A stretch of DNA of 64,000 bases from Bradysia coprophila (Eukaryota > Arthropoda > Insecta > Diptera > Sciaridae). The stretch spans positions 2,294,390 to 2,358,389 of the forward strand of contig NW_023503409.1 in assembly GCF_014529535.1 (NCBI RefSeq), given 5' to 3'. The notes below the pieces were generated by a model. The model did no database searches and was not told where the DNA came from. It saw only the letters and a program-made list of their open reading frames with translations. The position numbers were made by a program, and so were the translations under genes. Positions 50,624 to 63,602 of this stretch are shown here, piece after piece. The first letter of the stretch is position 1, and each line of letters begins with the position of its first letter.

Positions 50624-50810
50624 CTTTAACCTGTCACATACATTCATCTGTTATGGATAACGACAATAAATATAATAACTAATAATAATGACTCTGGGTA
50701 ATATATGGCCCTTTATATAGTAAAATGCATGTTAAAAAATTGAAGTACAAGATTTGAAATCAACAGATTAAAAATACTTTGATAGTTGGAAGTAATAGAC
50801 CCGATGATAA
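50624..50810 (+). repeat. Dispersed repeat, also present inverted at about 63840-63973
   Basis: Blocks CCTGTCACATAC, TTCATCTGTTAT, GAAGTACAAGATTTGAAAT, TTAAAAATACTTTGAT and TAATAGACCC occur in the same order in the reverse complement of 63840-63973. Here an extra stretch of about 75 bp lies between the second and third blocks. Confidence 0.6.
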
Positions 50811-52869
50811 TACTGGTCCGATGCTTGCCGTCTGTAACTGGTTAGGCTGTGAAAAGAAAAGAAATCGGCGAACTGATAAAATCTTAAAACATTTTCCGAG
50901 TCACACTCTGGAATCTAGATCAATTTCGCTTGCGAAGATATCGATTTACATCGATAACAACTTTCAAGCGTAGGGACGTTTTATCGCACACAATTTCTTG
51001 GCGAAAATAAAATTTTAATGATGCGATTTCATCGACAATTATGTGATTCTAGCCTTAAATAAATACGAAGAAAATAATAATAATTCTTGGGTAAAATGTT
51101 GTTCAACCATATCGCGTTATTGATCACACAACATGTTTTGCATTCGATTAAATTGAACTAATTATTGAACAACTGAAATCTACACCCAGCACTGAGACGG
51201 TAAACATAGAAATTTTGATTTTTTTCCTCTCTCTTCTTCTATTTTTGTCATAATTACAAACGAGTTTATATATCTTAAATTGTTTGTTTAATGAAATTTC
51301 GTGCTGAATGGAGAAACATTATAAAAAAAGTGTACATTGTATGGAACAGCTAAACTACGTTCGCTAACATAAAAACTAACAGTTTTCACACAGCTGAAAA
51401 ACAATTGAAATCCATAAAAAAACGCCATTTTCCATTTCCATGCATATGAAATAACAACAAAAATTTTCCAATTTTCTAGTTCCAATTAAACTTCGGCATA
51501 TGTGTGGAATTATTACATGCCTGTGGAAATGTAGTATTTTTTGTGTGTACCTAAAACATGCCATAAGTATTAAATCGTTTACAAGTTAGAAAAGCAGGAA
51601 AAAAAATTATTGAATATATTATTATATGAGTAGTGAATGGGAAGCATACATTTATAATATTAGTCGGTTTGAGTATAGTCGAAAGAGCCGAAAGCAGAAG
51701 CTATAAATATGTATTTCGTATGCTACATTTTCCATCGAGTTTATAATAAGCTCGGAATTTGACGTAAAAATATCTGCTGGTACAAGAATTTATGGCCAGT
51801 AAACACTTTTTCTCTTTTATTCTCTGCGCTTATGCATGTTATTTTGAAATAAAAAAAATCTATTAAAATTGATGAATGTAGAATATATGTTTTTTCTCAA
51901 TGTAACGACTTGCCTCTTAATTGTTACTGAGGTTTTTTTGCCGGTTCGGTTGTGCTCAGACTCTGTTTTACAAATCATTTCCACAAAATTTAAATTGGGT
52001 TAACGCAATGTCATAAAATATAAATAGTTGCAGTAAATATTTTGAATGCTTCTCTCGTTCGGAAAATAGTTCGCTCTTTACCAATTCGTCTTATCATTGG
52101 AAAAAAATGTTGTCTTAACCCTTGAATAGTATATTATGTCACTAGGCCTACAAAGATGTATTTTTGATCCAGGTGGGCTTACACGTCCAAAGATGGAGTC
52201 GAGCGTAGGGTGGTCAAAAATTACAGCTTTTGGTCCGAGTAACATATACTATTATTTCAGGTGCACAAAATGTCACAAAAATTAACACAACTGAGGCGAA
52301 AAAGTGGGAAAACTGTCTTCGTTTGGCTCTCTCGCTGGTGAGAATTGATGTTTTTATGGTACGCCTGAATATAAAATGTTATGTATACTACAACTGTACT
52401 GCAGTAATATGGCTAATTCCAACAGCTTCCATATTACTTCTGGGAATTTTATCAGAATTCTAGTGTTGTTCTGTAGAATTCCATTGAATTTTGTAAAATT
52501 CTGAGAAGTAACGTGGATAGCTGCTGGAAGTAATACATTTTGAAAACTGGGGTATAATCTTGGCCGTAATAGAATATTGTCTTCCAGGAGACGTTGTCCC
52601 TTCAAAAAAAAAAAAAAACGGCTTCCTTACGGATTTTGTAAGACCACCAAAAAAAACGTGCGTTGACTTTGCAGTCCGCCCCTCCAATTGGCACTCATAC
52701 AATAAACAAATATTTTGAACTTTTTACATAAAAGAAGACATCGATATTTTTTCGAGCTTTTCAGATGTATGAAAATTTGTCAGTTATCGGGCTCTGAAAG
52801 ACTAACAATTTTAACTAATGAATTTATACAAAAAGTAGAACTAGAAATCGAAAAAAAACACCTTTTGCT

Positions 52870-52970
52870 TTAACGACGCCGAGCAGAATTCGAACCCAAG
52901 TACCCAAGATTGTCAGACCGTGTTTCGACTATGAGTCGAGCGTTCTGATGATTCGTCTATCGGGACCAGC
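52870..52970 (-). repeat. tRNA-like segment, possible SINE
   Basis: Read on the minus strand, this has a B-box-like GGTTCGAATTC (52886-52896), an anticodon-arm-like CTCGACTCATAGTCGAA with CAT in the loop, and an A-box-like TAGACGAATCATCAG upstream. The acceptor ends do not pair well, so it is more likely a tRNA-derived SINE or tRNA pseudogene than a working tRNA gene. Confidence 0.4.
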
Positions 52971-53588
52971 AAGAATTGACTTACGTTATTTCAATTTCAA
53001 CATTTACATTGCCACGAATTTCGCCTAAAACTATTGAGCAGGCACACATGAAGGCTTTGACGTCACATTGCCACAAATATCTTTACAGATGTGTTGAACT
53101 ACCTATTTTCGCATAAAGAACTATCTACTGCTATTAAATTTAACGAATTGTTACACCAAACATTTGATGTGGTTTGCGCTTGCACTTTATTTCGAAATTC
53201 AGACGCCAATGTGCAACTATGAAACTATCAAAGATTTTAATGATTTTCCGTAGAGAATTCGATAAACTAACGATGCATTCGCGTAAAGCTATGATGTCGA
53301 TAGCTTGTTGAATCGATGATGAGTCTATTCGTTTAATGTGACCTGATACTGTTATTAACGTACATATTGTCACAAAAGGAAAATGGATAGGAAAATGGAT
53401 TTGTTGTTCGTTCCTAAGATGTTTTTATGAGATTCGAACAACTAACATTTTTAGAATTTGAATAAAATGTGGGAATTATGTGCTATCGCTCCAGATACAT
53501 ATTTTGTATTAATGGGTTAATACTACACTTTTTAAATGCTGATTTTATCATCCAGCAACCACCGTCAACAAAAAATAATCGTTTTGTA

Positions 53589-53790
53589 CACGGCAGAGTA
53601 AAGTTAACCAGGCAGTAGCGCTGATTTGACTAGGGACCTGAATAATCTAGTGGCCCTATATTTTTTGCGAATAACATTTTTCAATTTATGTCAGTATTCA
53701 CTTGAGTGCATTTTCATCCAGTGTATTTGGTCCCTTATTTGACTTTCCGAAAATGAACTGCTCCTGCCTGGTTTATTTTACACTGCCGTG
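53589..53790. mobile_element. 202-bp MITE with 8-bp target duplication
   Basis: The ends CACGGCAGAGTAAAGTTAAC and the inverse GTTTATTTTACACTGCCGTG are terminal inverted repeats. The direct repeat GTTTTGTA flanks it at 53581-53588 and 53791-53798. An 8-bp duplication is typical of hAT- or P-type elements. The interior has no coding frame. Confidence 0.8.
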
Positions 53791-54359
53791 GTTTTGTAGT
53801 ATCAAGGAGACATGAACCCTGGTTTTTTTTGTCATGTGAAGAGAACTTCACTTAATAATACATTCTCAAGCTTCATCAATGCGATTGTCTCGTTGATTAT
53901 ATTGATTTGTTGCCTGTCTCTTATAAATTACATTGTCATAATTTCAGTAACATCATTATTTCGTGAATGAATTTGTATTGTCGCATCGATTCAATGTTCA
54001 GTTTCAGTGATACTAATTACACATTAATGTCGATAAAAATCCAGCTATCCAAAAACATTTAGAGTAGATTGTGTTCCAAATGTAAAGCCTGCGTCATACC
54101 ACGCGCGACCTTTGTGTGAAACCTGTTGATTCCCTTGTAAACGAATATTGAAGAAGAAAAAAAAAATTGTTGTCTGTCAATTAAAAGTTATCTCTGCAGC
54201 AGAAACGAAAACAAATCCAAATATTTAATCTCATTTGAACTTTAACCTAAAATTACCAAGCACTTTTCGTTCTTGTTGATCATTCCACTAGTTTTTTTGA
54301 AACATATATTAGCATTTACTTCTCAAGTGCGGTTCTAGTAACTTTATTTTCGACTAATT

Positions 54360-55526
54360 ATGTTTCGAGTGCACGGTAATGTGTCAGTAATTTTAACAAC
54401 ATTGTGTTCGACAGCCATAGTGGCATACTATTTCTTTAAAAAAAACTTTTCCTACGCAAAAGACTATGTGAAAGTTGGAAAGGTTAAAAAATTAGTAATT
54501 CATCCAATCAAGTCGTGTAAGGGCGTTGAAGTTGATCAGGTGACCGTTACCAAGACGGGTGTGAAACACGGCCTGTTTCGCGATCGAGCATGGGTTGCCA
54601 TTGATAATGATGGAAAAATGCTGAATTTGGTGAGAGCACCCCAGCTGATAACGATCAAGACGCGATTCGCAGATGGTCGATTTTTGGTACTTGAGAATAA
54701 GTTCGGTGAAACAATTAAAATCGAAGTTAAAACGAATTTTACAGAGTCCGACCGAATAGTTCATACAAAGTATTAAGTTTGTTACTTCCATTTGACTGCA
54801 AAACGTTAAACATTTCTGTTCAATTTTTTGTTAGTGTGTACGGCGGCGACATCGACGGAATTGATTGTGGCGATGAAGTAGGAAATTTTATGTCTAGATC
54901 CTTAAATGTGGAAAATGCCCGACTTATTCAACATGTCGAGCAACTGGACACTAGACCATCAAGATCGTCAGGACACCGGACTGCCGATGTTGAAGAACGA
55001 TACAGAGTTCTCTATCAAAACTATTCGAACATTCATCTGACAACTGAAAAATCCTTGGACGAATTGAATCAACGAATTACGAAAAATTCCGGCGCAGACA
55101 AGACCGTGTCTGATGATCACTTCCGTGCCAATGTCGTTGTCGAACAATCAAATGCTTTTGATGAGGACCACTGGGCACGTTTACGATTCGTTGACGCTAC
55201 GGGCTTGGAATCGCAAGCTTCATTGTATCAACTACAGAATTGTGAGAGATGTATTCAAACAACTGTGGCACGTGATTCTGCTAAGAAATCAACCGAACCT
55301 TTAAAAACTCTCAAAACGTAAGTCAAATTCATCATGCAAGCAGATGAAAGATTGATTGGCTTACAGAATATTCATATTACGAAATAGGTTCCGCAAGCCA
55401 ACACATCCGGATGACATTAAAAGATTGGGAGAACGACCACTGTTTGGATGTATTTTTGCTAATGATCATGAAGGTGTTATCAAACGTGGTGATGATATTT
55501 TAGCGATACGTGTGAAACGGGTTTAA
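54360..55526 (+). CDS. Marc: Mitochondrial amidoxime-reducing component (MOSC domain protein, mARC)
   Basis: Three exons (54360-54769, 54835-55317, 55388-55526) give 343 aa, close to the mARC length. The N-terminus has a hydrophobic segment (VSVILTTLCSTAIVAYYFF) that fits the single membrane anchor. The MOSC_N part follows (HPIKSCKGVEVDQ, FRDRAWVAI), then GIDCGDEVGNF, LTTEKSLDELNQR and NCERCIQTTV, and near the end HPDDIKRLGERPLFGC. Cys276, the second Cys of CERC, corresponds to the molybdenum-binding cysteine of human mARC1 (CSRC). mARC reduces N-hydroxylated compounds on the outer mitochondrial membrane with cytochrome b5 and its reductase. The usual TTVDPDTG after the ligand Cys is TTVARDSA here, a marked change. 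AATAAA at 55689-55694. Confidence 0.9.
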
Positions 55527-56010
55527 TATTCATTATTGAGTCTAGAGTGCTGTGAAATCAATGACCAAGTCATAACACAAATTACACAGCTAGTTTTTTT
55601 TTGTTGACAAATTGTATACAATGCAAAGAAATTATATTTGAGAGACTTTTCGCTTAACATTTCTTTTAACTACACTTCAAATTCCTACAATAAATACCTA
55701 CCTTGTTCGCATAGCAAATTGTATACCATTCAAATTCCAAATCCAAAATTATCGAAGAAAGTGTCTGCTCCGGTGTGTCAACTTAAAACAGAATATAATG
55801 ACTACGTGAGTTTCGTTACAAATTACATTCAACGATATTTTTATTATAAAGAAATGGAAAATTATTTTTCCTTTTGCGTTTCCCGGGTAATTTCGAAAAT
55901 ATAATAACCTTTTCATACAACCCATCTTTAAATTCATCATACAAAATTCTCATAAATCTTCTTCATGCGATGGCGATGTGTGTATATACCATACATTAGT
56001 ACATTATGAT

Positions 56011-56117
56011 ACCGGGGAATTTTGCCAGCGTTATACACTCTTGTATATTACAACGACTCTTGTTGCACTCGTGTTTTGTGTATACACTATCGTATAACGC
56101 TGACAATATCCCCCGGT
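56011..56117. mobile_element. About 107-bp inverted-repeat element
   Basis: The ends ACCGGGGAATTTTGCCAGCG and, inverted, ACCGGGGGATATTGTCAGCG are followed by TTATAC on both arms. No certain target duplication. Confidence 0.65.
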
Positions 56118-56235
56118 ACTATTTTTGTATTGGCCGAACGACCAACTTATCGGCATAATAATGTGGGCTCATGAACTCTAGGTAAATAATAATGACGTCA
56201 CGCATACACTATGGCAGAATTAATGTTCGGTACAA

Positions 56236-56386
56236 TAGATCATCTTCAAGATACGGTATTTTCACACGTAACCTCACTTAAGTTTCGTTAAATGTTTCGT
56301 TCATTCATTCATTTGTATGAGGTTTTTTAACGTGGATAGCATTTCTAATCGTGGAAGGCATTTCAAACGGCCTTGAAGATGATCTA
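56236..56386. mobile_element. 151-bp inverted-repeat element
   Basis: Ends TAGATCATCTTCAAG (56236) and CTTGAAGATGATCTA (56386) are exact inverted repeats of 15 bp; further pairing is weak. Probably a MITE. Confidence 0.55.
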
Positions 56387-57160
56387 TACTCCAAAAAACA
56401 GTGTTTAATATCGATATATTCACCGCAATGCAATAAAAATACATAATTTTCGTTTGAGGCACTGAGCGGATTTACATGTAATACTCAAAGGTAAACTTAA
56501 CTTTTCAATAAAACAGCCGAAAAGGTAAAGCTTCAACTTACTGGAATTGAGTACATTAAAGGAGCGTTCGAAAGAAAAATATTAGCTGAGAATTAAAAGA
56601 AAATCTCGCAATAGAGAGTAGGAACAACATGAAATGGAAGAAAAAGAAATACAATAAAAAAGTAATATTGTCGGAATGGTATTTCACCTGGTTTGTATTC
56701 CGCCGGTATAACATAGCCCCATGCTCTCAAAGTTTGTTAGAAAGTTTGTTGTTGGAAAGTTTTCTGATTAGGGATGGTAATTTATGTGAACAACTCGTGT
56801 TACAACAAATTCTAACTTTCTTTTTGACAAATTGAAACACTGAAAAATTTTCACGAATCGTAGATCAATGTTAAAGCATTTGAATTCTGTTTAATGGTTG
56901 CTGATGTAATAATTATTGTGAAACAAATTGAACATCACGACCGGCGCGGCGTTGGTATACTTTTTCACTGAATTCGATTATGTATGGAGCACATTAACCT
57001 CATGCCGATAATTTCATTTTTCTTGGAATCTTGGAAATTTCAGATTCACTTTAATTTGCCTTGAGTACGTGTCGATAGGAATAATAAAGCTGCAGGTATA
57101 CAACTGTGTACCATACGGAGTAGGTGACGCCGATTTAAATCAAAGCATGTAGAGGCATGA

Positions 57161-57570
57161 CCAGGGACTATTTTTGAGAAATCGGATTTCTCAAAATTCT
57201 CAAATTTCTTGAAAATTTCTCAAATTTTTTAAAACTATAAAACATGTTTTAACAATGTAATTCTATATATGCAGACAGACATAAAAGTAACCAGAGAATT
57301 CGTACAGTCGAAAAAGAGCAAAAAGAAGTAATTAAAAACGATATTCAGTTTTCGAGGATTTATCAAAACTAGCTGTCTAAATCAGTTCCAAAAACGTTTA
57401 ATATATTATCAACATCGTTAGACACTAAACAAAGTTAATTTTCCTAAATTTAATTCAGAAAAATAGAAAAATATTTTGTAAAATTTTGAGAAATTTAAAG
57501 AAATATTTCTCAAATTTCTCAAAAAATTCTCAAAATTCTCAAAAAAATTTCGCAAAAATATAGTCCCTGG
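57161..57570. mobile_element. 410-bp MITE with AGAATTTTGAGAA-rich arms
   Basis: The ends CCAGGGACTATTTTTGAGAA and, inverted, CCAGGGACTATATTTTTGCG pair. Subterminal regions are filled with TTCTCAAATT/AATTTGAGAA repeats. The ends resemble those of the element in the Arp3 intron and that at 63.6 kb. Confidence 0.65.
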
Positions 57571-59037
57571 GTCAGACAGTTCTCGGCATAATAAAAATTC
57601 AATTCTGTTAAAAATAAAGTTGCGAATCTACATCTAAATTATATCGTGATATATGTACAAAGCCGGTAGATGTTTCTATCTTTAAATTCACTTCCAAAAA
57701 GATTAAATGTTTTCTCACAACATCGAGAGGTGAGTCTCAACATCGAGAGGTGAGTCAAAAGACAAATTACAGAGTTATGATTATACATCAATTCCCGGAA
57801 AGGTCAGCGTTAGCACTCATGACCTCTAACGATATTAATCGGAAGAAATAAATCCTAAGTCGCACTTCAGTACCTGCTATTTCATTTAATTGATCTTTTT
57901 GTAAATCTTCTTGTTTTTAACAAAGTAGCAACATTGTATTCCAATTTGTTCTGTTCAAATTCCATATCTCCTAGACATTGTCAAAATGTAAGCACGAAAT
58001 TGATGAAAATAAATTTCCTTTAATTTAGAATTTTCCTCAGATTTAAATGAAAACATTTGTTACGTTCTAAATTGAGATACACTTCAAAGAAATGAAAAAT
58101 TGAGTCTAATCCAAAAATAATCGTTTGATATTCAAAAGATGAATGGTTGCCTCGGGGAACCATACTATCCACTCATATTCGAGAAAATAAAAACAAAACT
58201 TGAAATCAACAACCTAATCAATTTTAACACAAAAATTCTGTTCATTGTGATGTTGAGTAATGGACAGTCATTTGGATTTATGTTACCATTGGCACTGAAT
58301 ATAAATTACAATTTTATTGGTTGACTCAATATAATATCGATTCGTGCTTCCGCTGTTTTCCCAAACAAAAATACATTCCGTAAAACAAAATGTTTTTTTT
58401 TTTTCCTTCTCGAAAATAAGAACTCGCAAATTAACTACACTATAAACAAAACAAAACAAAAACTCTCCTCCTGTTTTTATCGAAACGAATTGGAATTGAA
58501 AATTGTGTCTAAAAATATATGCGGAACTGTTCCCGAAATAAAATTGCGCAAAACAACTACACAGTATAATTTCCAATAATTAAACACACAGTCAAGGTTT
58601 GATGTACGAAAGAAGTAAAAAAAAAACTTCATACTCGTACGTCGCAGTTCAATGCTTATTCAATAAAAATGTTATAAACATCAACAAAATTATAAGAAAG
58701 AGCTACAAATAAATTCGTTAAGCTGAAGAAAAATCGGTTTTTATTTGAATGTTTATGGCTAATTTAAAGCAAATAAACAGAAAACTGTTAATCAATTTTT
58801 CTGACAACACACCTAATTATTGTACATTTATAACTTTTATAGGAACATTAATAATTTTCGTTTAAATTTATTTATTCATTTGAATTTTTAAAGCGTAAAG
58901 TATAATACGTCATGTGTTAACGAGTTTTCTCTTACTCATAAAATGGGCGATAAAACTTTGATTTTTTTTTCTGTCTTCTTCTTCAAACTTTTTATTATTC
59001 CAAGAAGAGTTTCTCATGGGATGACTTCTTTTTGCAG

Positions 59038-61821
59038 ATGGCTGGAGCACCTCCGAAATGGGAAAAATTATCACCAACCGAATTTCAACAGTTACAGGAT
59101 CTGGCATCATGTAAGTCACAAACAGTCACTTGATCTTCTTAATTAAATAATTTTAAAAAAAATCACAAAAAACAAGACAAACAATTTACAAATGAAAATA
59201 AATTAGAAAGTGGATTCTCCCTTTATACCAATTAGAATTTTCATTGAAATGCTGACGAATCACTGGATTATATTGTTTATTTAACGTTCAACTCGTATAT
59301 AAATGGTATATTCAAGAAGAGACCCATTATATTAGACTAGCTACTAATTGTTGTTTATTTCATTTGAACCGTTCCCATTGCTCTTGTACGGAAGCATGCA
59401 CATATACAAATATGTGTGTGGATGAGCCTCCATCCATTCGGTGTAATTGAGCAAAGAAATTAGTTCAGAACACTTTTCTTAATTATTTTAATCAAATTTA
59501 GAAGCAGAGTTCATTACGCCGAATTAATTTATGAGTTTAATTATGTTGAGTTGGTTTTAATACAGTATAAGTTCGTTTGCGAAACGAGCATCCCTTATTG
59601 GATGTGTTCTACTTTAAGGAATTAAGGAGAAATCAATTGAAGTCCAGTGTTTTGAGTAAAATTTGACACACCTGTGATATAATATTTCATGTGAATCGTG
59701 ATGCATTTCATGTCTGGATTTCTATTCGAATCATAGATTTCTCTCAACAAAGATATGCTGTAAGGTAGATTGACCTGCTGAGTTTGGACATTCTTTAAGG
59801 CAACCATTGAATGGCGCTCTTTATCATCAACCTCATTATGCCCTCCTTGCATGAGATAGCTTCACTAAAAAAGTCTTTAATAATTCGTTGTGAGTTCGCC
59901 AGAAAATTCGAAATTACTACTGATGTGGTACGATCTAACACAGTATTGAATAGACGAGGCCAAGTGATTTTAACTAATAATGGCTTTATGAAAAGGTGGC
60001 CAGGGGTCCTTACTGAAAAACTAGTTTCAATGTAAGTTTAAAAGCTTTTTGTGATCGTAAAACTTTACGAATTAGTTAGAAGGTTTCATATTTTACACGT
60101 GGTAGTCATATCATCACAGTACAATCATTTTATTCTATCACTTCTTTCGTTTTAATTATCACTTAGTGTTTCGTTTAAAACCTTGTCCATTATTGGCTTG
60201 ACTATGAACATCTACTATATAAGAGGACACAGGTCATAGCCTCATCTCATAGTTTAGTTTTACCTTCGTTGTCGCGATAACAGATGACCAGTACTTTCTT
60301 TGTCTTTAATAATACACATTCATCTATTCTTTATTGCTGCTACACTGTGCTACACGTTCTCTAAGTTGCATTTTAATTAGAGGTGTGCGCCGGGTCGTTT
60401 TTCTTCGATCGGCGTAACCGTCGGCGTTGGGTCTAAAAGACACCCTAGACCAGCGCACTCTTCGGCAGATTTTTAAACAATAAACTGAAGAATCAATTTT
60501 TTTAGTTGAAAAGAATCGGCGCGAGGTAAAGTTAAAAGTTATAACGGGTACGCCGACACATTTCGAGAGTTTCTTCAAAAAGTCAAAAAATTATCGGCGT
60601 AAACGCTATAACTTTGTAATTTGCCTCGCGCCGATTTCTACAAACTAAAAAAATTGATTCTTTAGTTTATTACTCAAAAGTTTTCTGAAGATTGCAATGG
60701 TCTAGGGTGTCCGATAGAAGAAAAACCACCCGGCGCACACCTCTAATTTTAATATACTTAAAAATTCGGTTACATGCATATTAAAATTTCAGCCTTAATT
60801 TTCTGTCATCTGCTTTTACCAGCTGTTGCAATCAAAGGCCTGTGAAGTACACACGTATAAACATTTTATCGAAATATGGAGCTGGTGAAAACAGCTAAAA
60901 CAAAATTAGTGCTGGAATTTAAAATTCATGACTGTCGTTCTTCTAGAAAATTTCTGTATACATTTCTCCGTGCCAAATCGGTGTGTAGTATGGAATAATT
61001 GCTTTAACAGTGTTCCTTTCAATCTTTTCTATTGTTTTACCAAAAATGACAATATTCGCAATGATTCACCAGAACTCAATTTTCATCAAAGTTTTAAATT
61101 TGCATACTGCATGTCCGTGCAGACAATTTAATTACAAACTCAATTACAAATATTGTTACTGCTGAATTGCACGTTATAATTTTGTTTAATCAACTAACAC
61201 TTCCATTCGATAAAACAACTTGTTATTGCAGCTTTATTCGAAAAGTAACATTGATTTAATTAAAAAGTTGTCCAAAATCTAAGCCATGAATTAAGACACC
61301 ATGTAGAGAAAGTTTGTTGGTGGTTTGAGTACTTTTTTTTTACAGAAATAGTAAACACTATTGATCGTAACGTAAGTCGATGTAAGTACACCTTCAAGCG
61401 AATTAAATCAATCGTATACACAAAGAAAGTTTCTTTAAACATATAGATTTGTTAGTGTAAGCTGCGGTTAAGTCATTAAAAATAGTCTTGTATATACCGA
61501 GAAGAAGCGTTCCTTCTAGGTGTTGTCGGTTGTCGACAATAGAGAGATAGCGATTTTCAATTAAGTCCAACATAGGTATTAAGTCAGTAAAAGCGAAAAG
61601 CTCTCGTCTTATAATTACAACTAACAAAAACTATTAAGCTCAGATAGGGATAGATGGTAAAAATATGGGTTTTATTACATGAAATATTGAAGTTGTTAAG
61701 CGGGCTCAAAACCTCAACCTTTAAAATTAATATTTTTGTTTCAGATTCATGCCGCAAATTGCAAGATGTTCTTCAAGAATTTTGCTCACCAGAAAACCCA
61801 CAAAAATTCCAACCCGATGGG
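59038..61821 (+). CDS. Dgk: Diacylglycerol kinase, first coding exons (continues past window)
   Basis: Two exons are seen, 59038-59110 and 61745-61821, separated by a 2.6-kb intron. The first begins directly at the acceptor (TTTGCAG|ATG), so at least one 5'UTR exon lies upstream. Translation is MAGAPPKWEKLSPTEFQQLQ, then DLASYSCRKLQDVLQEF and SPENPQKFQPDG, joined in phase 1 and ending in phase 0 at GTAAGT. This resembles the recoverin-homology N-terminus of type I diacylglycerol kinases (ISPSDFAQLQ...YSTKKVSDVL in human DGK-alpha). Such enzymes phosphorylate diacylglycerol to phosphatidic acid and respond to calcium. No further exon could be found before 64000, so the EF-hands, C1 and catalytic domains lie outside the window. 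Confidence 0.75.
59111..61744. other. Intron of the diacylglycerol kinase gene
   Basis: A 2,634-nt intron holding one clear MITE at 60377-60746. No nested gene is supported; the frames at 59811-60035 and 61403-61627 have no recognisable domain. Confidence 0.55.
60377..60746. mobile_element. 370-bp MITE in a diacylglycerol kinase intron
   Basis: The ends TTAGAGGTGTGCGCCGGGTC and, inverted, TTAGAGGTGTGCGCCGGGTG are terminal inverted repeats. TTTTAA flanks both sides (60371-60376, 60747-60752), a likely 6-bp target duplication. Inner inverted blocks pair CGGCGCGAGG with CCTCGCGCCG. GC content is above the surroundings. Confidence 0.8.
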
Positions 61822-63602
61822 GTAAGTCAAAATAGTTTCGGTCGTTACTCATTTATTAATGAGTACTCATAATGTAAAATGGTCTGACTTGAGTATTTGA
61901 ATTTTAGAAGTAAATATTGAACTGTATTGGTTCAAACTTGATAGTGTGGAGCTTCCAATTCACCATTTCAGTTGTTTACATGCTAAATTTACTTTGCAAG
62001 GTATGACGTCGTCGGTTCTTATGACTACACTCCAATAAAATGCAAAAGACAAACCTCAAAGTTTGTGCGTAAAACTTTATTTCTTATTGACGAGATTCAT
62101 TCAAAATTGTGGTTCCTATCACAACAATTTATAATTTTATCGAATCCCGCTCTACTACATAGTCGTAAATTAATCAAACGAAAAAAGTTGATGTTTTTAA
62201 AGAGAAGAAAAAATAAATTTTAAATTTACAAACAGAAAACAAATAAAAAATGTCTGTGAGCTGAATGTTTCATATAGATTTGTGATGTCTGATTTTTCCG
62301 CCGACAGCTGATAAATTCTGGCAATTGTCCAATCAATAGAGATTCAGCTAGTCGTCGTATTTGCTGGTGGTCATCTATATATATATATATTATGGAGCAT
62401 ATGTGTTTGTAGACACAGGAGAGAAAGAAAACCACAAAACGAAACAAAGTGGGGAAAACCAATAAAGATAAATTTTAGAAAAAATAACAAATTGGCCAAA
62501 TAATACTTAGGGATCATGCTGCTAAATATTTCATTGATTTCGATAAAATTGAATTTTTAAAACCAAAAATAAATCGTTCATTCTGGGTAAGAATTATGGG
62601 TGCACATTAATCATTCGAATAAGATATAGCGAATACAGATCTCATGCATCGTTGTTTTTTTTTTATCTCATACATGTATCTGGCTGATCGAGGTAGTTTT
62701 TAATTATAGATCCACATACAGGAATGAACAATAAAAAATTGCAAATTTGCATCGAAAATAGTATTTGGGGATATGATGTAGTAATACTACATTGTAGTAT
62801 ACAGTATAGACTAGAGGTGTACACGGTTTAAAAGGACTGTAATTGGATATAAACGATGTGTAGTGTATTTTGCACTCGTGTGTTTCACATTACCACAACA
62901 TTCGAAAGTGTCTATCAAAATAGATTCTATGCTCGTCGTCCATTGAAAGTCATCTATCTTTATTTTCCGCTATTATTATGTTATAAATTTCTTCGATGAA
63001 AGTTCCATGCCCTCCTTTTCCTTTATATCTTTTATCTAACCAAGGACGATTTCGACATTAAGATGAACGTGATAACTTTTTATTGTTTAGCCTGAAAATG
63101 TGATGCGATTTATTTTTATGTATTTTATCTATACACTGGAAAAACGTGTATGGAGCGGCTTCAGTCAATTTCTGATGTTTTGTCTAATCCTTGGTGAAAC
63201 GTCATGGTATTGTTTCGTATTCGTATGGCGAACAAAATATTATTATCTTAAAGTTGTCTGAACAGGAAAATGGAAAAAGGCTTCTGGGAAACAATTTGTT
63301 GAAATTATTTTTTTTATTGTTGGTTTGTTGATTTTGTCTGGTATTTATATGTCCATTAAAAAAACTTAAAAGTAAATTTCTTGGTTTTCGCAGTTGTGGT
63401 GAAAACTTTCGTCTTGAAACAAAACAATCAAAAAAGTTTTCGTCGGAATAAAATACGCTTGCCTTACTATCGTTCGAAAAAAATTATGAAAATGAAGATA
63501 AAGTAGGGATATTTATTGATTTGAACATAAATATTCATCACAGTTGTGTATTAGTGTGATTTATTAATATGGTTCATATCGATTTACATCGACAATAATA
63601 CT

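Larger units (their letters stand above)
47188..53588. other. Gene-free AT-rich region
   Basis: Apart from a repeat at 50624-50810 and a tRNA-like segment at 52870-52970, nothing is supported. Upstream non-coding exons of mARC or of the diacylglycerol kinase could be present, but no splice pair can be argued. Confidence 0.4.
55527..59037. other. Intergenic region with three inverted-repeat elements
   Basis: Contains the mARC 3'UTR and elements at 56011-56117, 56236-56386 and 57161-57570. No gene is supported. The tract 58380-58400 is T-rich. A 5'UTR exon of the diacylglycerol kinase gene probably lies here or further upstream but was not located. Confidence 0.45.

Noticed and set aside
62376-62391. 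TA-repeat run as a possible promoter TATA element
   Set aside because: It is a simple microsatellite in a probable intron with no start-site evidence.
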